Translations under genes and position numbers: made by a program | Notes under the pieces: generated by a model | The model's database searches: none | Told to the model about the DNA's origin: nothing | Seen by the model: only the letters and a program-made list of their open reading frames with translations | Shown: positions 26,692 through 37,273 of the stretch, one piece after another | Layout: each line of letters opens with the position of its first letter | How positions within the stretch are numbered: the stretch's first letter is position 1 | NCBI RefSeq assembly: GCF_021018895.1 | Contig: NC_079373.1 | Location: 7,918,001-7,982,000, forward strand | DNA from: Seriola aureovittata | Taxonomy: Eukaryota; Chordata; Actinopteri; Carangiformes; Carangidae | DNA length: 64,000 bases | Direction of reading: 5' to 3'

Positions 26692-28323
26692 CTTCCTCCT
26701 CCATATCAGTGAATTCCCACTAATAAGGATACTTAGAGTAAATCCTCCCAACTCCCCTTTCCACAGCGGATTAGCGTTCTCACCCTCGGCAAAGAGAACA
26801 ATCGGTTGAGAGGGGCAAAACAAAAGGCCTCCTTGTTGGTGATGTGCTGTTTTGGATCCTGGAGCTTGTTTTCCATCTTTCTCACACTCGCTCTCATTTT
26901 TTTCTTTCCTCTGGCTGAGACCGATGGTTACTCATCCTCTCTGTCTCCCGTACCTCTTACGCCGCTCCTTTCCTCTCTTGCGCCTTTTTCCTCTCTGCCT
27001 GGAGCTCTCATTACCAGATAGGCCATCCATGCACATATGCCCCTCTGACCACTTATGGATTTGTTTTCCCTTAATAAATTCCGGAGTCTGACTGAAGCTA
27101 ATGCCGTCCTTCAGACCCAGCTCAATCTAACAACTGATACTAGTAATTTCTGCTGAAGCAAATACAAGGTCCCTGAGGACAAAATATCTTTCCTAATCAC
27201 TTGCCTCATGCATTCCCTTCACTAAAACCAATAGGAGAGACAACAAAGTTCATATAAATGATAAATAGAGTTGATGCAGGCGTTTATCCTTCTCTGTCTT
27301 AAGTCACTCTATCACATGTAGAAATGAGGCAGCTCACACTAGCCCCACCGGAGTCTTCTAGCAATTAGGCAAGTGCCAGAAAAACACATTAATCTAGCTA
27401 TTATATCTAGCCTTGTTAATTTATAGTTGGGTTGGAGAAGCTCACTCATTAATTGGCTGTGTTGGATGACACACAGCGAAATTACATTTGCATAAATCAT
27501 TTTTAAATTGCCCCCCAACATTCAGCGGGGAGCAATGCTGAGAATAAACCCTTTGGTTTTAAGTGTTTTGCTTATTTGACAGCAGTTTAGTGATGAGCGA
27601 GAGCAGGCATGGGGGAAAGGTGTCTGAGAGAAGTCGGTGGGAGCTGCAGGTTGTTCTGAGCTGCGCTTTGCGGTAGCCATCTCGCCCACGTCTCCATACA
27701 AGCAAAGAAATTGCCTGTAGTCAGCAGACCAGGACGGAGATAGTTAGTGGCGGGGGGCAGAGGGGGTGGCAGGACGGGCACCCAAGCAAGAGGAGAGGGG
27801 AGGGCAGCGGGGGGGGGGGTCAATTCCAAAAGGACTCTTGAGTTTCATTCCAAAAATTGAATCGTCAATTTCCATTCAGCCGACCACTCTGCAGGATTGG
27901 AAATGAATGAGTGTCAAGGCGCTGGTTGTCCTGGAAATAGAGGTTAGCCCTGGAGTGAAATTCAAAGGTGACAGCGTGGGTGGGCTGGGAGGGTGGGAGG
28001 AGTGGATAGGTGGTAGAGGAGAAAGAAAGGTGGACTGGAATCAAAAGTGAAATTGAACACAGGGCCTGACCTTGGCGTGCTCCGTTTTGAGATGGCCCGG
28101 CCGATAACTCCTCTGGCTCGAGCTGCGCCGGCCGGCAGCTTTGGTGTGACCGAATCTGAGAGAAGGGGACGGCTGTAATTATCAGCAGAGGGCTCAGGAG
28201 ATAAAGAGACCGGGATGTAGGCTTCACTGGCAGGCATCAGCACTATCTCACATTCAAACCTCACACTTGTCACCGGCCGTGGCTGGTGCACGTGCGCGTG
28301 TGCGTACGAGGGTGTCCCATGTC

Positions 28324-28348
28324 TTTTTTTTTTTTTTTTTTTTTTTTT
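28324..28348. repeat. poly-T run
   Basis: About 25 consecutive T bases. Confidence 0.9.
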
Positions 28349-28804
28349 ACAGGGGCGTGCTGTGTGCGTCCGTGTGTTCACCCCCCCACCCCGCCAACGT
28401 AAACCCAGACTTTGATGTTTGGCCCCCTCCACCCCACCGCGTCTGAAGTCTGCATGTGACAGAATGTCAGCGCACTCACCTGACATGAAAGACACAGTGG
28501 CACCTTTAGAGACGCGGTGCAGATGCTATCGCTGACACGCCTCAGCTACACCACACGACCGGCCCATAATGCCACCCTGCTGCTTATCAGGCCATCTGCA
28601 ACCTGATTAAAGCAGCTTATTTTTAGGCGGTGGGGGGCTAATTCCCTCTGACCTTTGTGCGCCTGCATTTGATTAGAAACGGTGATCACACGAGGACTGA
28701 GCAATTAATCAAAAAAAGTGAATCAAGAATAAAAAGTAATCATAGCCATTCATCAGATGAGGAATGTATGTGTAGATATGCATCACATCATACTTGTACC
28801 TCAC

Positions 28805-29045
28805 CAGTGTTGGGAGAGGTGTTCAGCTCATGTCCTTAGGTAATAAAATATCAAAAATATTTTATATACTATATATATGAAAGTATCAAAAACAGAAGTA
28901 CTGTGAAAATTGTCCATTCCTTAGTGTGATATTATTATAATCAACATATTAATGTGTAAGTAGAATCTTATTTTTGCAGCTAATTTGAAGTACTTAATGT
29001 CCTGTCGGGCCGTTCAGTGAAACAGTGCAAAAGCCTCAGTGTAAT
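28805..29045 (-). repeat. AAGTA-type teleost repeat, one end
   Basis: It begins CAGTGTTGGGAGAGGTGTTC, continues with TATGAAAGTATCAAAAACAG and AACATATTAATGTGTAAGTAG, and ends near AATTTGAAGTACTTAATG. It is the same family and orientation as 48026-48260. It may pair with 30271-30374 as the other end of a single interrupted element. Confidence 0.6.
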
Positions 29046-29202
29046 AAAGAACATTTTGGCTGTAATGGAACAACGTCATTTTCTCCAAACCAGGGTTCTT
29101 TGAAAGAAGGCATTGAATTCACCTAAAACTAAACCTAAGAATGTATATATGAATGAATTTTTTCTGACATTGCAGTTTAAGATCTCAGAATAATTGGTAA
29201 CA

Positions 29203-29546
29203 TGACTACTGCAGTAGTTGGCCCTGTCGCCTCCCAGCAATAAGGTTTCGAACCTGTCGGCCGGGTGGGGCCTTCATGTATGAAGTTGACATGTTCTCCT
29301 CTTGCCTGTGTGGGTTTCCGCTTGGTCCTCAAGCTTGCTCCCGTAGTCAAGTCACATGTAGGTTAGAGTGGCGACTCTGAATTACCTGCAGGTGTGACTG
29401 ATTGTTAGTCTCTATATGTCAGCCCTGTGATAGACTGGCGACCTGTCCACTGTGTTACCCGCCCTCGCCCAGTGTCAGCTGGGATTGGCTCCAGCCCCCT
29501 GTGACCGTAAAAGGATAAGTGGTATGGCTACTGAATGAATGAATGA
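29203..29546 (+). mobile_element. tRNA-derived SINE with an L2-like 3' tail
   Basis: The left part has CCTGTCGCCTCCCAGCAA and TTTCGAACCTGTCGG, resembling the tRNA-derived head with a pol III B-box. The middle has GACATGTTCTCCTC and TGTGTGGGTTTCCGCTTGG. The right part has CAGCCCTGTGATAGACTGGC, GACCTGTCCACTGTG and TCAGCTGGGATTGGCTCCAG. It ends in (GAAT)n repeats. This order is that of widespread fish SINEs sharing an L2 LINE tail. The copy is diverged. Confidence 0.85.
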
Positions 29547-30270
29547 CCGAATGCCTGGCAGATCAGAATAGCAGAACCAACAACACTGGTGTTCTATTTG
29601 CGGCCGGGATCATCAGAGCAGATGCCCTGTCTGCTGGCGACGACATGGGGGAAGTGCACCGATGAGTCATGATTTTCATGTTGTTTTATGTTGTTGTTTT
29701 CCATTTGTTCCGCTTTAGAAACTTACTTTTTTTTTCAACATTTGATCATCAACATTGTCACTGGACTCAAAAAGTCATGTTTTCTGTTACAGTAAACATT
29801 TGGGTGAAATTGTCCTTGAGTAATTCATGTCGGATTTTTTTTTCTACAGCTTTGGTTATTGTAAATTTGATCTTAAATTTCATTCGGAGGCATTGAAAAA
29901 GTCCAAAATCTAACTTATGTATAGGAAAAAATCGTATTTCCACCTGTTTTTATTTCATTATGAACCTGTCTAAAGAACTGACTTTATCCTGGAAAAAAAA
30001 AAAGTATAAGGAGCATCACTGCACTACAGTTACGAACAATGAAACTTTATTTTAGAAAATATCTTAAACAAATTGATTTGCATTGAAAACAGCCTTGGAT
30101 ACTTTTACCGCACTGGATTTTTTCCTGCTTTGAGAAAATAATGGGTTACGTTAGGTTAGCTTTATTGGAAGGAGATTCCAGCAGGGAACAAGCGCATCAT
30201 AATTTAAAAAGTGATGATTTGTTTTGTCTAGTAACTACACCTGTCACTACTACACCTGAGTATGAATATG

Positions 30271-30374
30271 TAAGTATAAAGTAGCATGAAATGGAAACAC
30301 TTAAGTACAAGTACCTGAAAACTGTAATTAAGTGCAGTACTTGAGTAAATGTACTTAGTTACATCTCACCACTG
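30271..30374 (-). repeat. AAGTA-type teleost repeat, opposite end
   Basis: It contains AAGTATAAAGTAGCATGAAA, TTAAGTACAAGTACCTGAAA and CTTGAGTAAATGTACTTAGT, and ends in CACCACTG. This is the reverse complement of the block at 15797-15900. Confidence 0.75.
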
Positions 30375-30459
30375 TACGTCACACTAACCTCTCAGCATAA
30401 AGGTTTTGATACTGAGCCAGCTGAATAATATCCCTTAGCCTCTAAAGCATAGTGGTAGC

Positions 30460-30463
<4 letters not shown>

Positions 30464-30518
<55 letters not shown>
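30464..30518. repeat. (TG)n microsatellite
   Basis: About 27 perfect TG units. Confidence 0.95.
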
Positions 30519-30521
<3 letters not shown>

Positions 30522-30786
30522 TGGCTCCTGCCTTTTAAGCGTCTCGCTAATACGTAGAGTCCATTTTTCCAGGATTACAGGTGGGGGGGGGGTGTCTACG
30601 TGCCTCTCATGCCAATAGGCATCCTTCAACAATCACTGCAGGTCCAGCTTCTTACAGCAGCCTCCTGGGGAACAGAGCAATCATGGCCGCGAAAAGGCTC
30701 TAGACTGGATAGTCTGGATGGGATTTGGGGACTCTTTGTGTTTTGTTTTTTTTGTTTGTTTTCCCCGACCCTGTTAATTCTGGCCC

Positions 30787-30911
<125 letters not shown>

Positions 30912-30974
30912 GCTCTCTGTGTGTTTTCTGTGAGACTGAGGGAATGAAGTTCTGTGTACATGTGTTTATCTAGT

Positions 30975-31602
30975 AGAGCTGAAACAATAAGTCAGTTAAT
31001 CACCAACTATTTTGATAATTGATTAATTTTCCGCATTACTCATTTTTTAAAGCAAACATAATGATTCACTGTGTGCAGCTTCTCAAATGTGAGGATTTTC
31101 TTCTTTTCTGTGGTGTGAGTGCATGAAGAACAATATATACAGTATGTGTATAGAATGTGTGCATATGCAGTAGGACTAATTGGTTACATTATAAAATGCC
31201 AGAAAACAGCATAAAATGACAATCACATCTTAAGGTTGCTTGTTTTGTTGGGCTAACAGTCAGTGGTTTAAAAACTCTAACTCTCAAAGGGCAGATTCTC
31301 ACATTCAAGAAGCTGGAAGCAGTAGAACAATGAATCGATTATCAAAATCGTTAATTTTCCAGTCAAGTCAGATTTATTTATATATATAACCCAAAATCAC
31401 ACATTTGCCCGAGAGGGCTTTACAATCTGCCTGGCATATGACACCCTCTGTCCTTAGATCCTCGATTCAGATGGCGTACACGGCCCAACCCCTCATGCCC
31501 CCTTCTCCCTCCCTCCCTCCCTCCAGAAAAAGTTTAACAGAAAGAAAAGGAAGAAACTTCAGTTTTCTCTCTAATCGATCAACTACCTAATCGTTTGAGC
31601 AC
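30975..31602. mobile_element. ATCGATTA-type MITE-like element interrupted by another repeat
   Basis: The left part (30975-31360) begins AGAGCTGAAACAATAAGTCAG and includes GCAGCTTCTCAAATGTGAGG, AATGCCAGAAAACAGCA, AGAAGCTGGAAG and AATCGATTATCAAAATCG. The last 30 nt (TAATCGATCAACTACCTAATC, then GTTTGAGCAC) resume at about 31573. The two ends are imperfect inverted repeats of each other. The inserted block is described separately. Confidence 0.65.
31361..31572 (+). repeat. teleost repeat (GGGCTTTACAATCTG type) inserted in a MITE
   Basis: The order is AGTCAGATTTATTTATATAT, AACCCAAAATCACACATTTG, GAGGGCTTTACAATCTGCC, CATATGACACCCTCTGTCCT, TAGATCCTCG and, after a C-rich diverged stretch, TTTAACAGAAAGAAAAGG and AAGAAACTT. 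It matches a common fish repeat by pattern; the family name is not certain. Confidence 0.7.
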
Positions 31603-32439
31603 TAACCCACACACGTCCCTTTTTTTTTTTTTTTGTTGTTGTCTCTGTTCTCTTGCGGAGTGAGGTACAAAATAATACATTCTCCTCCTCACACTTGCGC
31701 ACACAGACACCTCTGTACCTGTTAGACAGACTGAACACTTTGTAGTAGCCGGGGAGACAGGGAGGTGGGAGGGGAGGGAGGCTGGCAGTCTGGGAGAGTG
31801 GCAGCACCACTGATCATCTCTACGATTTCAAACTTAATTAACCTAAGCGCCGCGCCACACGTCCTCCGGCCCGTCAGCGGTGAGTGCCGGTTCACTATCA
31901 CCTCTGAGATCTTCGGTGATGACAGGAGGAGAAAGACGAGGAGGAAAGGGGCGAGACGAGGCGGATGGGAACTTGTCTCACCAGCATCACATAACTTAAC
32001 CAGTTATTAAATGATAATTCCAATTTGTCACAACTTAAGTCTGATGTTTGATATTTTTTATCCATCATTTGGATCTATTGTACCCACTGAAATAACAGCT
32101 GAGGTGTGGGAAGATGGAAGCATCACAACAACAAAGTCATATGGAGCAAAGAAAAAAACAGCAGTCACACAGTGAGACAGGTTGTAAACAGGCCAACGGG
32201 TTATTCAGAGGTAAATGGACAGGCCTGTAATGCTGGTAATAATCCCTCAATGCACAGGAAAGCGGTGTGCACAACTGCGGTAGTTCAAGCTGAACCAGTA
32301 AATCTGTCTGTAAACTGTGATGGATCTTTTGAGGCGACAGTTTAGGTGATAACTTTACTGTTTTCCATCATTGTCCGTGTGTGGAATAAGTTTGACTAAT
32401 CTGGTTTACAACCTGTCGGTTTGTCTGTTTGAGGCTTGT

Positions 32440-32740
32440 TGCCTCACAGAATTTTCGTTTTTAGTGATGTTTATTTTCCTTCCTTGATTAAGCTGCCAAT
32501 TATTTTCTTGGTTTCTTGGAGCCCAACTTGCTTGTTTTGTCTGACCAACACTCCAAAATCCAAAGATATTCCATTGACTATCAGAGAGGGGTAAGAAAAG
32601 CAGCAAATATTCACATTTGAGAGGCTGGAAGCAATTATTTTTTTGGGCATTTTTGCTTAAAAAAAAAACTAAAACTAATTGATTCTCAAAATGGTTGCCA
32701 AAAAATTTTCTGTTGATCAACAGTCCTTTCAGCTGTAGTA
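32440..32740. repeat. ATCGATTA-type MITE-like repeat copy
   Basis: It contains CCTTGATTAAGCTGCCAATT, CTTGTTTTGTCTGACCAACA, CCAAAGATATTCCATTGAC, AATATTCACATTTGAGAGGC, CTAATTGATTCTCAAAATGG and a terminal TTTCAGCTGTAG. This is the same order as the copy at 30975. Confidence 0.7.
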
Positions 32741-33341
32741 ATGTTATCGCATTCCCATACAATAATTACCCCGCTGAGTACTTTGCGATTATTATGTATA
32801 GGAATAAAACCCAAGTTGTAATAAACAGTAATTATCCTTTAAGAGTTAAAACTGGAACCCAAACTGCCTGTGTGCATCTTTCCACCTCCTACTCGTCCAC
32901 AGGCTCTTTTAAGCTTTCTAAGCATAATTCAAACGGAGCCCATAAATATAATTTTGCTGTTAACTAACTCCACCCTCAGCAGTTAGTAGCGCAACGAACC
33001 CAAAAGCAAAACCTCAGTTGCCCCCTGCTCGCTTGCTCCCCAGAGACCTGACTCAGACCGTCTGCCTTTCTGTCCGTCTGAGCTCTGAGAACGCGGAAGT
33101 GCAGACTCAACCATGTCCACAGTCAGAGGGGGAGGTTTGTGTACCCACAAGGGCCTGCGCTGAATTCCCACAACCAACTGCGAATTTAAAAATACCCCAG
33201 CTTTGCTGTTTCTCATGCAAAGAGGGAGAGAGCCAAGACAGAAGATTGATCGGTGACAGCGCTCTCGCTCTCTTTCAGTCTTTCTTTATTCTTTGCTCTC
33301 TGAGTTATTTTCTTCTTTGGCTTTTTCTTTCAGCCTACTGT

Positions 33342-33374
<33 letters not shown>

Positions 33375-35174
33375 TATCTTCCTCATGTCTCCTTTCTCTC
33401 ATCCTCTATCCTTCCCCTCTTTTCCTTTCCTCCGTCGTCTTGTCTGTCTCGCCATCTCATTTAAGTCAGTGACATTTGATGTGAAGTGGCTCGGGCCCGA
33501 GAGCTTACAGCCACTGACTCATAAAAACACACATGCGCGTGGAGGACTTGATGTGGAGGGAAAGGTCAGGCATACTCTCCCAGGGTCTAATCACCCACTC
33601 TCATTGAGTGGCTTGCTCACTCAGTCACACTTCATTGAGCGTGTGTATGTATGTGTGTGTGTGTGTGTGAGAAATGTGATCACGGGTGTAGCTTAGTTTG
33701 TGTATGTAGGCGAGTGACTGTGAGAGGGGATAGATTGTGCCTTGATGGCGGTGATTGGTGTGTGTGTGAAAGTGTGTTTATCAGAAAATGTGCATTCTTG
33801 ACTTGTGAACATATGACTAGCAGATGACCGCTTTGGGTCAGGTGATACACATATACAAATGTGCATGCAAACACACACTCGCGCAATCCTCTTGCCCGAA
33901 CATGTGGTGTAATCAGCGGCCTTGTCAGGGGAACTGTGGGGCTGTAACAGGCTCATTAACTTCTCCCTCAGCCTTTTTTAGAGAGGGAATTGGCCAAGAC
34001 GAGTGGGCCACACTTCTCTCTATCCCCCTCTTAATACATCTATTCTCGGCTTAGTTTTTGCGATAAGTGATTGTGCACGTGTGTGCATGTATGCGTGACG
34101 TTCCTCTTTGCCTCAAACCTCCTACTCCTCCTCGCTCTTGTTTCTGTGCTTATTCCCTCATTAGTGAACTTCCAGTGCCCGCCCATCCTAGCTTAGTTTA
34201 GCGCAGGGCAGCAGGGATTAAGTATTAAAGAGCCTCAGCTGCTCTGGGGCTCCTGTAGCTCAGCGTTCGGCCACCGAGGCCTGATAATGGTGTTTGTTTA
34301 GCCATTAGTCAGGCCCTGCTTAGCAGCTCTCCCCCCTCCGGCTGCAGCAGCACTGATAGATGATGGATGAAGATTGTAAGGGTTGGCGGAAGGAGGGATG
34401 AGTGTTGTGGAGTGGTTTCGATAGCATCAAGAACATTTGGTGGAAGTGTGTGACACTAGGGATAAGTGATGGAGGTAGTCCAAGTAAATATGGCTTTTTA
34501 TTAATATTTGTGAGAGAAGGAGGAAGTTAGAAGGTGCTCTTGTGTTACGAGTTGAGGTTTTGTGTCGAGGCATAAACACGTTTTATCACACTCTAGCCTT
34601 TCTGTGATTAGTTCTCGACGTCAGACTAATTAAAAAGTAGCCCAGTCTATTTCCTTCTGCATGACCGGCGGAAAGTACACCTTCTCACTGAAAGCTATTT
34701 AATTTTATGAGGTATTTTTTTGCAGCTAATTTAGCCATTACCTTTTAAGCTCCAAACGTGACCTTTTCTCCATATGCTGAGGAGAGCAGCCTAATCTTTG
34801 GGCGGTTACCTGAGAGCTGTTAGTCATTACCGAAAGCTGGAATCTTTCTGGGCCTCAGCCGGAGCTCGTATCCCCACCATCGCAACTCTCAGTCACCATC
34901 CACACTATGACTCATCTTGACAAGTGACAGGCACCTGCCAGCTCGCACAAAGGAACTATTGAGACTCAGTCAGTAACGTGTGTGAGATTGCCCTCCTTCT
35001 GTTTCTGTCTTTCTGTCTCTCGATCATTTCTTACCCCCCCCACCACCACCACCACCACCACCGACTTCTTTCCTACTTGTCTTACTCATTCAGCTCTTAC
35101 AAGTCTGGACAGAACCAGGGAGATTTCATCTTTTCACAGCTTGTGTTCTATTCATGCACCACCTTACCTGTGTT
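32741..35174. other. non-coding region, no gene recognised
   Basis: It contains an A run at 33341-33364, a TG-rich stretch at 33640-33669, (CAC)n at 35040-35062, and unique DNA. 34200-34950 reads like candidate conserved non-coding sequence (no repeats, balanced composition). No exon is recognised. Confidence 0.5.
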
Positions 35175-35285
35175 TAAAGGAATAGTTTTCTGGGATTTCT
35201 GGGAACTGCCCTCTTATTTGCTTTCTGTCCAAGAGTGAGAATGCCACTTTCCTGACAACATGGAGCTACTGGTAACCAGGTTTCT
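35175..35285 (+). repeat. AAAGGAATAGTT-type MITE-like repeat, head fragment
   Basis: It has TTTAAAGGAATAGTTTTCTG, CTTATTTGCTTTCTGTCCAA and GAGTGAGAATGCCAC, the head of the same family as 44801-45121. Confidence 0.65.
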
Positions 35286-35617
35286 AATCCTCTTTTTTTT
35301 TACTAGTACACATGAAAGTAACAGCAGAGTGGCTGGATGAAAGGAAAGATCATTACAGGGAGTGAGTGAACTAAAACGTAAACTAAGACGAAGTGTCCTC
35401 TAGAAGTCTAAATAAATTGGTTTCCACAGCTGACCCTTTGACTGTTTGTTGAATTCAGACACGTCCGTGCTGTGAGGAGAAGCTGTGCTCGGTCTGTCTG
35501 TCCTCTCGCCGCATCGTCCCTCTGCGCCATCAACTATCACTACATGCTTTAAAAATAAGCGCTGGGAAAGAAATCTAATCGCCGAACTGCTGCATGTATT
35601 TGGGAAGCAGGTTGCTA

Positions 35618-35660
35618 CAGTGCATGTAGTAACTACATGCACCACAGTGCATGTAGTAAC
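35618..35660. repeat. perfect 23-nt palindrome overlapping a 16-nt direct repeat
   Basis: Two 11-nt arms (GTGCATGTAGT and its complement) flank a single A at 35620-35642. The word CAGTGCATGTAGTAAC occurs at 35618-35633 and again at 35645-35660. Confidence 0.9.
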
Positions 35661-36195
35661 CGGCAGTTCTCCGATTTCCTAAGTAACCTGAGTTCCCTAA
35701 GCAACCTGGTTCCTCGAATGCATGAGAGAGGCTCACAAGAGAAGTGGCATTGATGTAGGTGCAGGGTTATTAAAAGAAACCAACAACAATAAGAAAAGTA
35801 ACAGTTACACACTGACTCTAAATTACAGATTTTATTTCAGTTTTTTTAAGTTTTGATCCCAGTCTCTTTTTTTTTCTGGTCAAAACTTTTTGACCTTTGG
35901 GTAAACATTAGGGCTTTTCTCTTTTTATCATCACAGTGAGGTTATAAAGTTTGATGCCATGCACAAAGACCAAAACCTGAGCTCACTGATGTATCTGGCA
36001 ACCCAAGCTACAGCCAAAGATGTTGCATAGAAGTATGGAAAACATGGATAAAGGCTTGACAAATTGTAAACCGGATAAGCAAATTGTCGTTTGTGTCTGT
36101 TTGTGTACTGACTAAACAAATAAACAGTGTTGATTACGGAGCTTTGGAGGTGTTTGTGCCTATATATTTTTTTGTTGGTTTTTTTTTTCTGACAG

Positions 36196-36352
36196 AAGCG
36201 GGCTTGCTGTTTCTCCTCCATGCTTCCAGTGTTTATGCAAATCTAGGGTAAATGTGTCCTGACTCCAGCTCACTATCCTCCAGATTGGTATCACTCTTTT
36301 TTGCTCACTCTTGGAATGAAAGTAAACAGGCATATTTCCCAAAACCCTTTGA
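36196..36352 (+). repeat. AAAGGAATAGTT-type MITE-like repeat, tail fragment
   Basis: It contains CTTGCTGTTTCTCCTCCATG, CTTCCAGTGTTTATGCAAAT, ATTGGTATCACTC and ATATTTCCCAAAACCCTTTG, the tail half of the same family as 44801-45121. Confidence 0.6.
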
Positions 36353-36769
36353 CCTACCCCTCCAAGGCTGAACCCACTTTAAACACACGCTGGCTTCATC
36401 TCCTTGTCCACTGTTCATGTGAATTCCTGTAAGAGGGCAGGCGAGCAATCAGTCACCATAAGATCAGTATTCCCCTTGAAACCAAACGAAAGCTGGGCAG
36501 TGAGACTAAACCACATTACAAGATACCTTCATGGCTCATTGGCGTTTATGCTGGTGAAGTGAAATCATTATAACCAATAAGGTGTGTAATGGATTCTTTC
36601 CCAGCAGTCAGTCTGACTGGCTGACTTCTTAATTGTGGTTGCATGTGTGTTGGAACGTGAGTACGTGCTGGATGTAAGTGGAGGCTGGGTGTGCATGGGG
36701 AGCAGGGGATCGCTTCAGGGTGGTGTATGGATTAGAGAAGTTGCCTTCCAACCAGGGGAAGTGGGGATT

Positions 36770-36871
<102 letters not shown>

Positions 36872-37018
36872 AGCAAGCATCCAACCTGCTGAAGTGTCCC
36901 TGAGCAAGACGCTGAATCATTACCTGTGCTTAAAGACGAGCCTGAACTGCGACAGGAGCAGTAACAGAGGGAAAAATCCCGGCAGGAATCAGTCAAAAAG
37001 AAATGAGAGTTATGGGTA

Positions 37019-37273
37019 GTGATGAAATGATACGTCAATGAATTGATTAGTTGGCAGAGGGAAACATTTATCAACATTTTTGATAATTGATCAATCAATC
37101 ATTTGAGTCATTCATCAAGCTAAATTTCCATTTTTGCTGTGACAAGCTTCTCAAAGTGAAATTGTGTCAATGTTAATTGAGTAACTGCGGCTTTTGGGCT
37201 CAGAAAACCTCATTCTGGATTCTGTAAGCTCTTTTTGACTTAATAGAGTAAACAATTTATTTGCATCTCTAGT
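37019..37273. repeat. ATCGATTA-type MITE-like repeat copy
   Basis: It contains GATGAAATGATACGTCAATG, AATTGATTAGTTGGCAGAG, TGATAATTGATCAATCAATC and CAAGCTTCTCAAAGTGAAAT, and ends at TTGCATCTCTAG. It is diverged. Confidence 0.6.

Larger units (their letters stand above)
20236..28804. other. non-coding region, no gene recognised
   Basis: It contains microsatellites at 23624-23693, 24371-24434 and 26653-26690. T or A homopolymers lie at about 22570-22580, 22850-22871 and 28324-28348, with a G-rich block at 27751-27821. A frame at 20437-20733 looks protein-like but matches nothing I know. The rest is unique. Confidence 0.5.
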
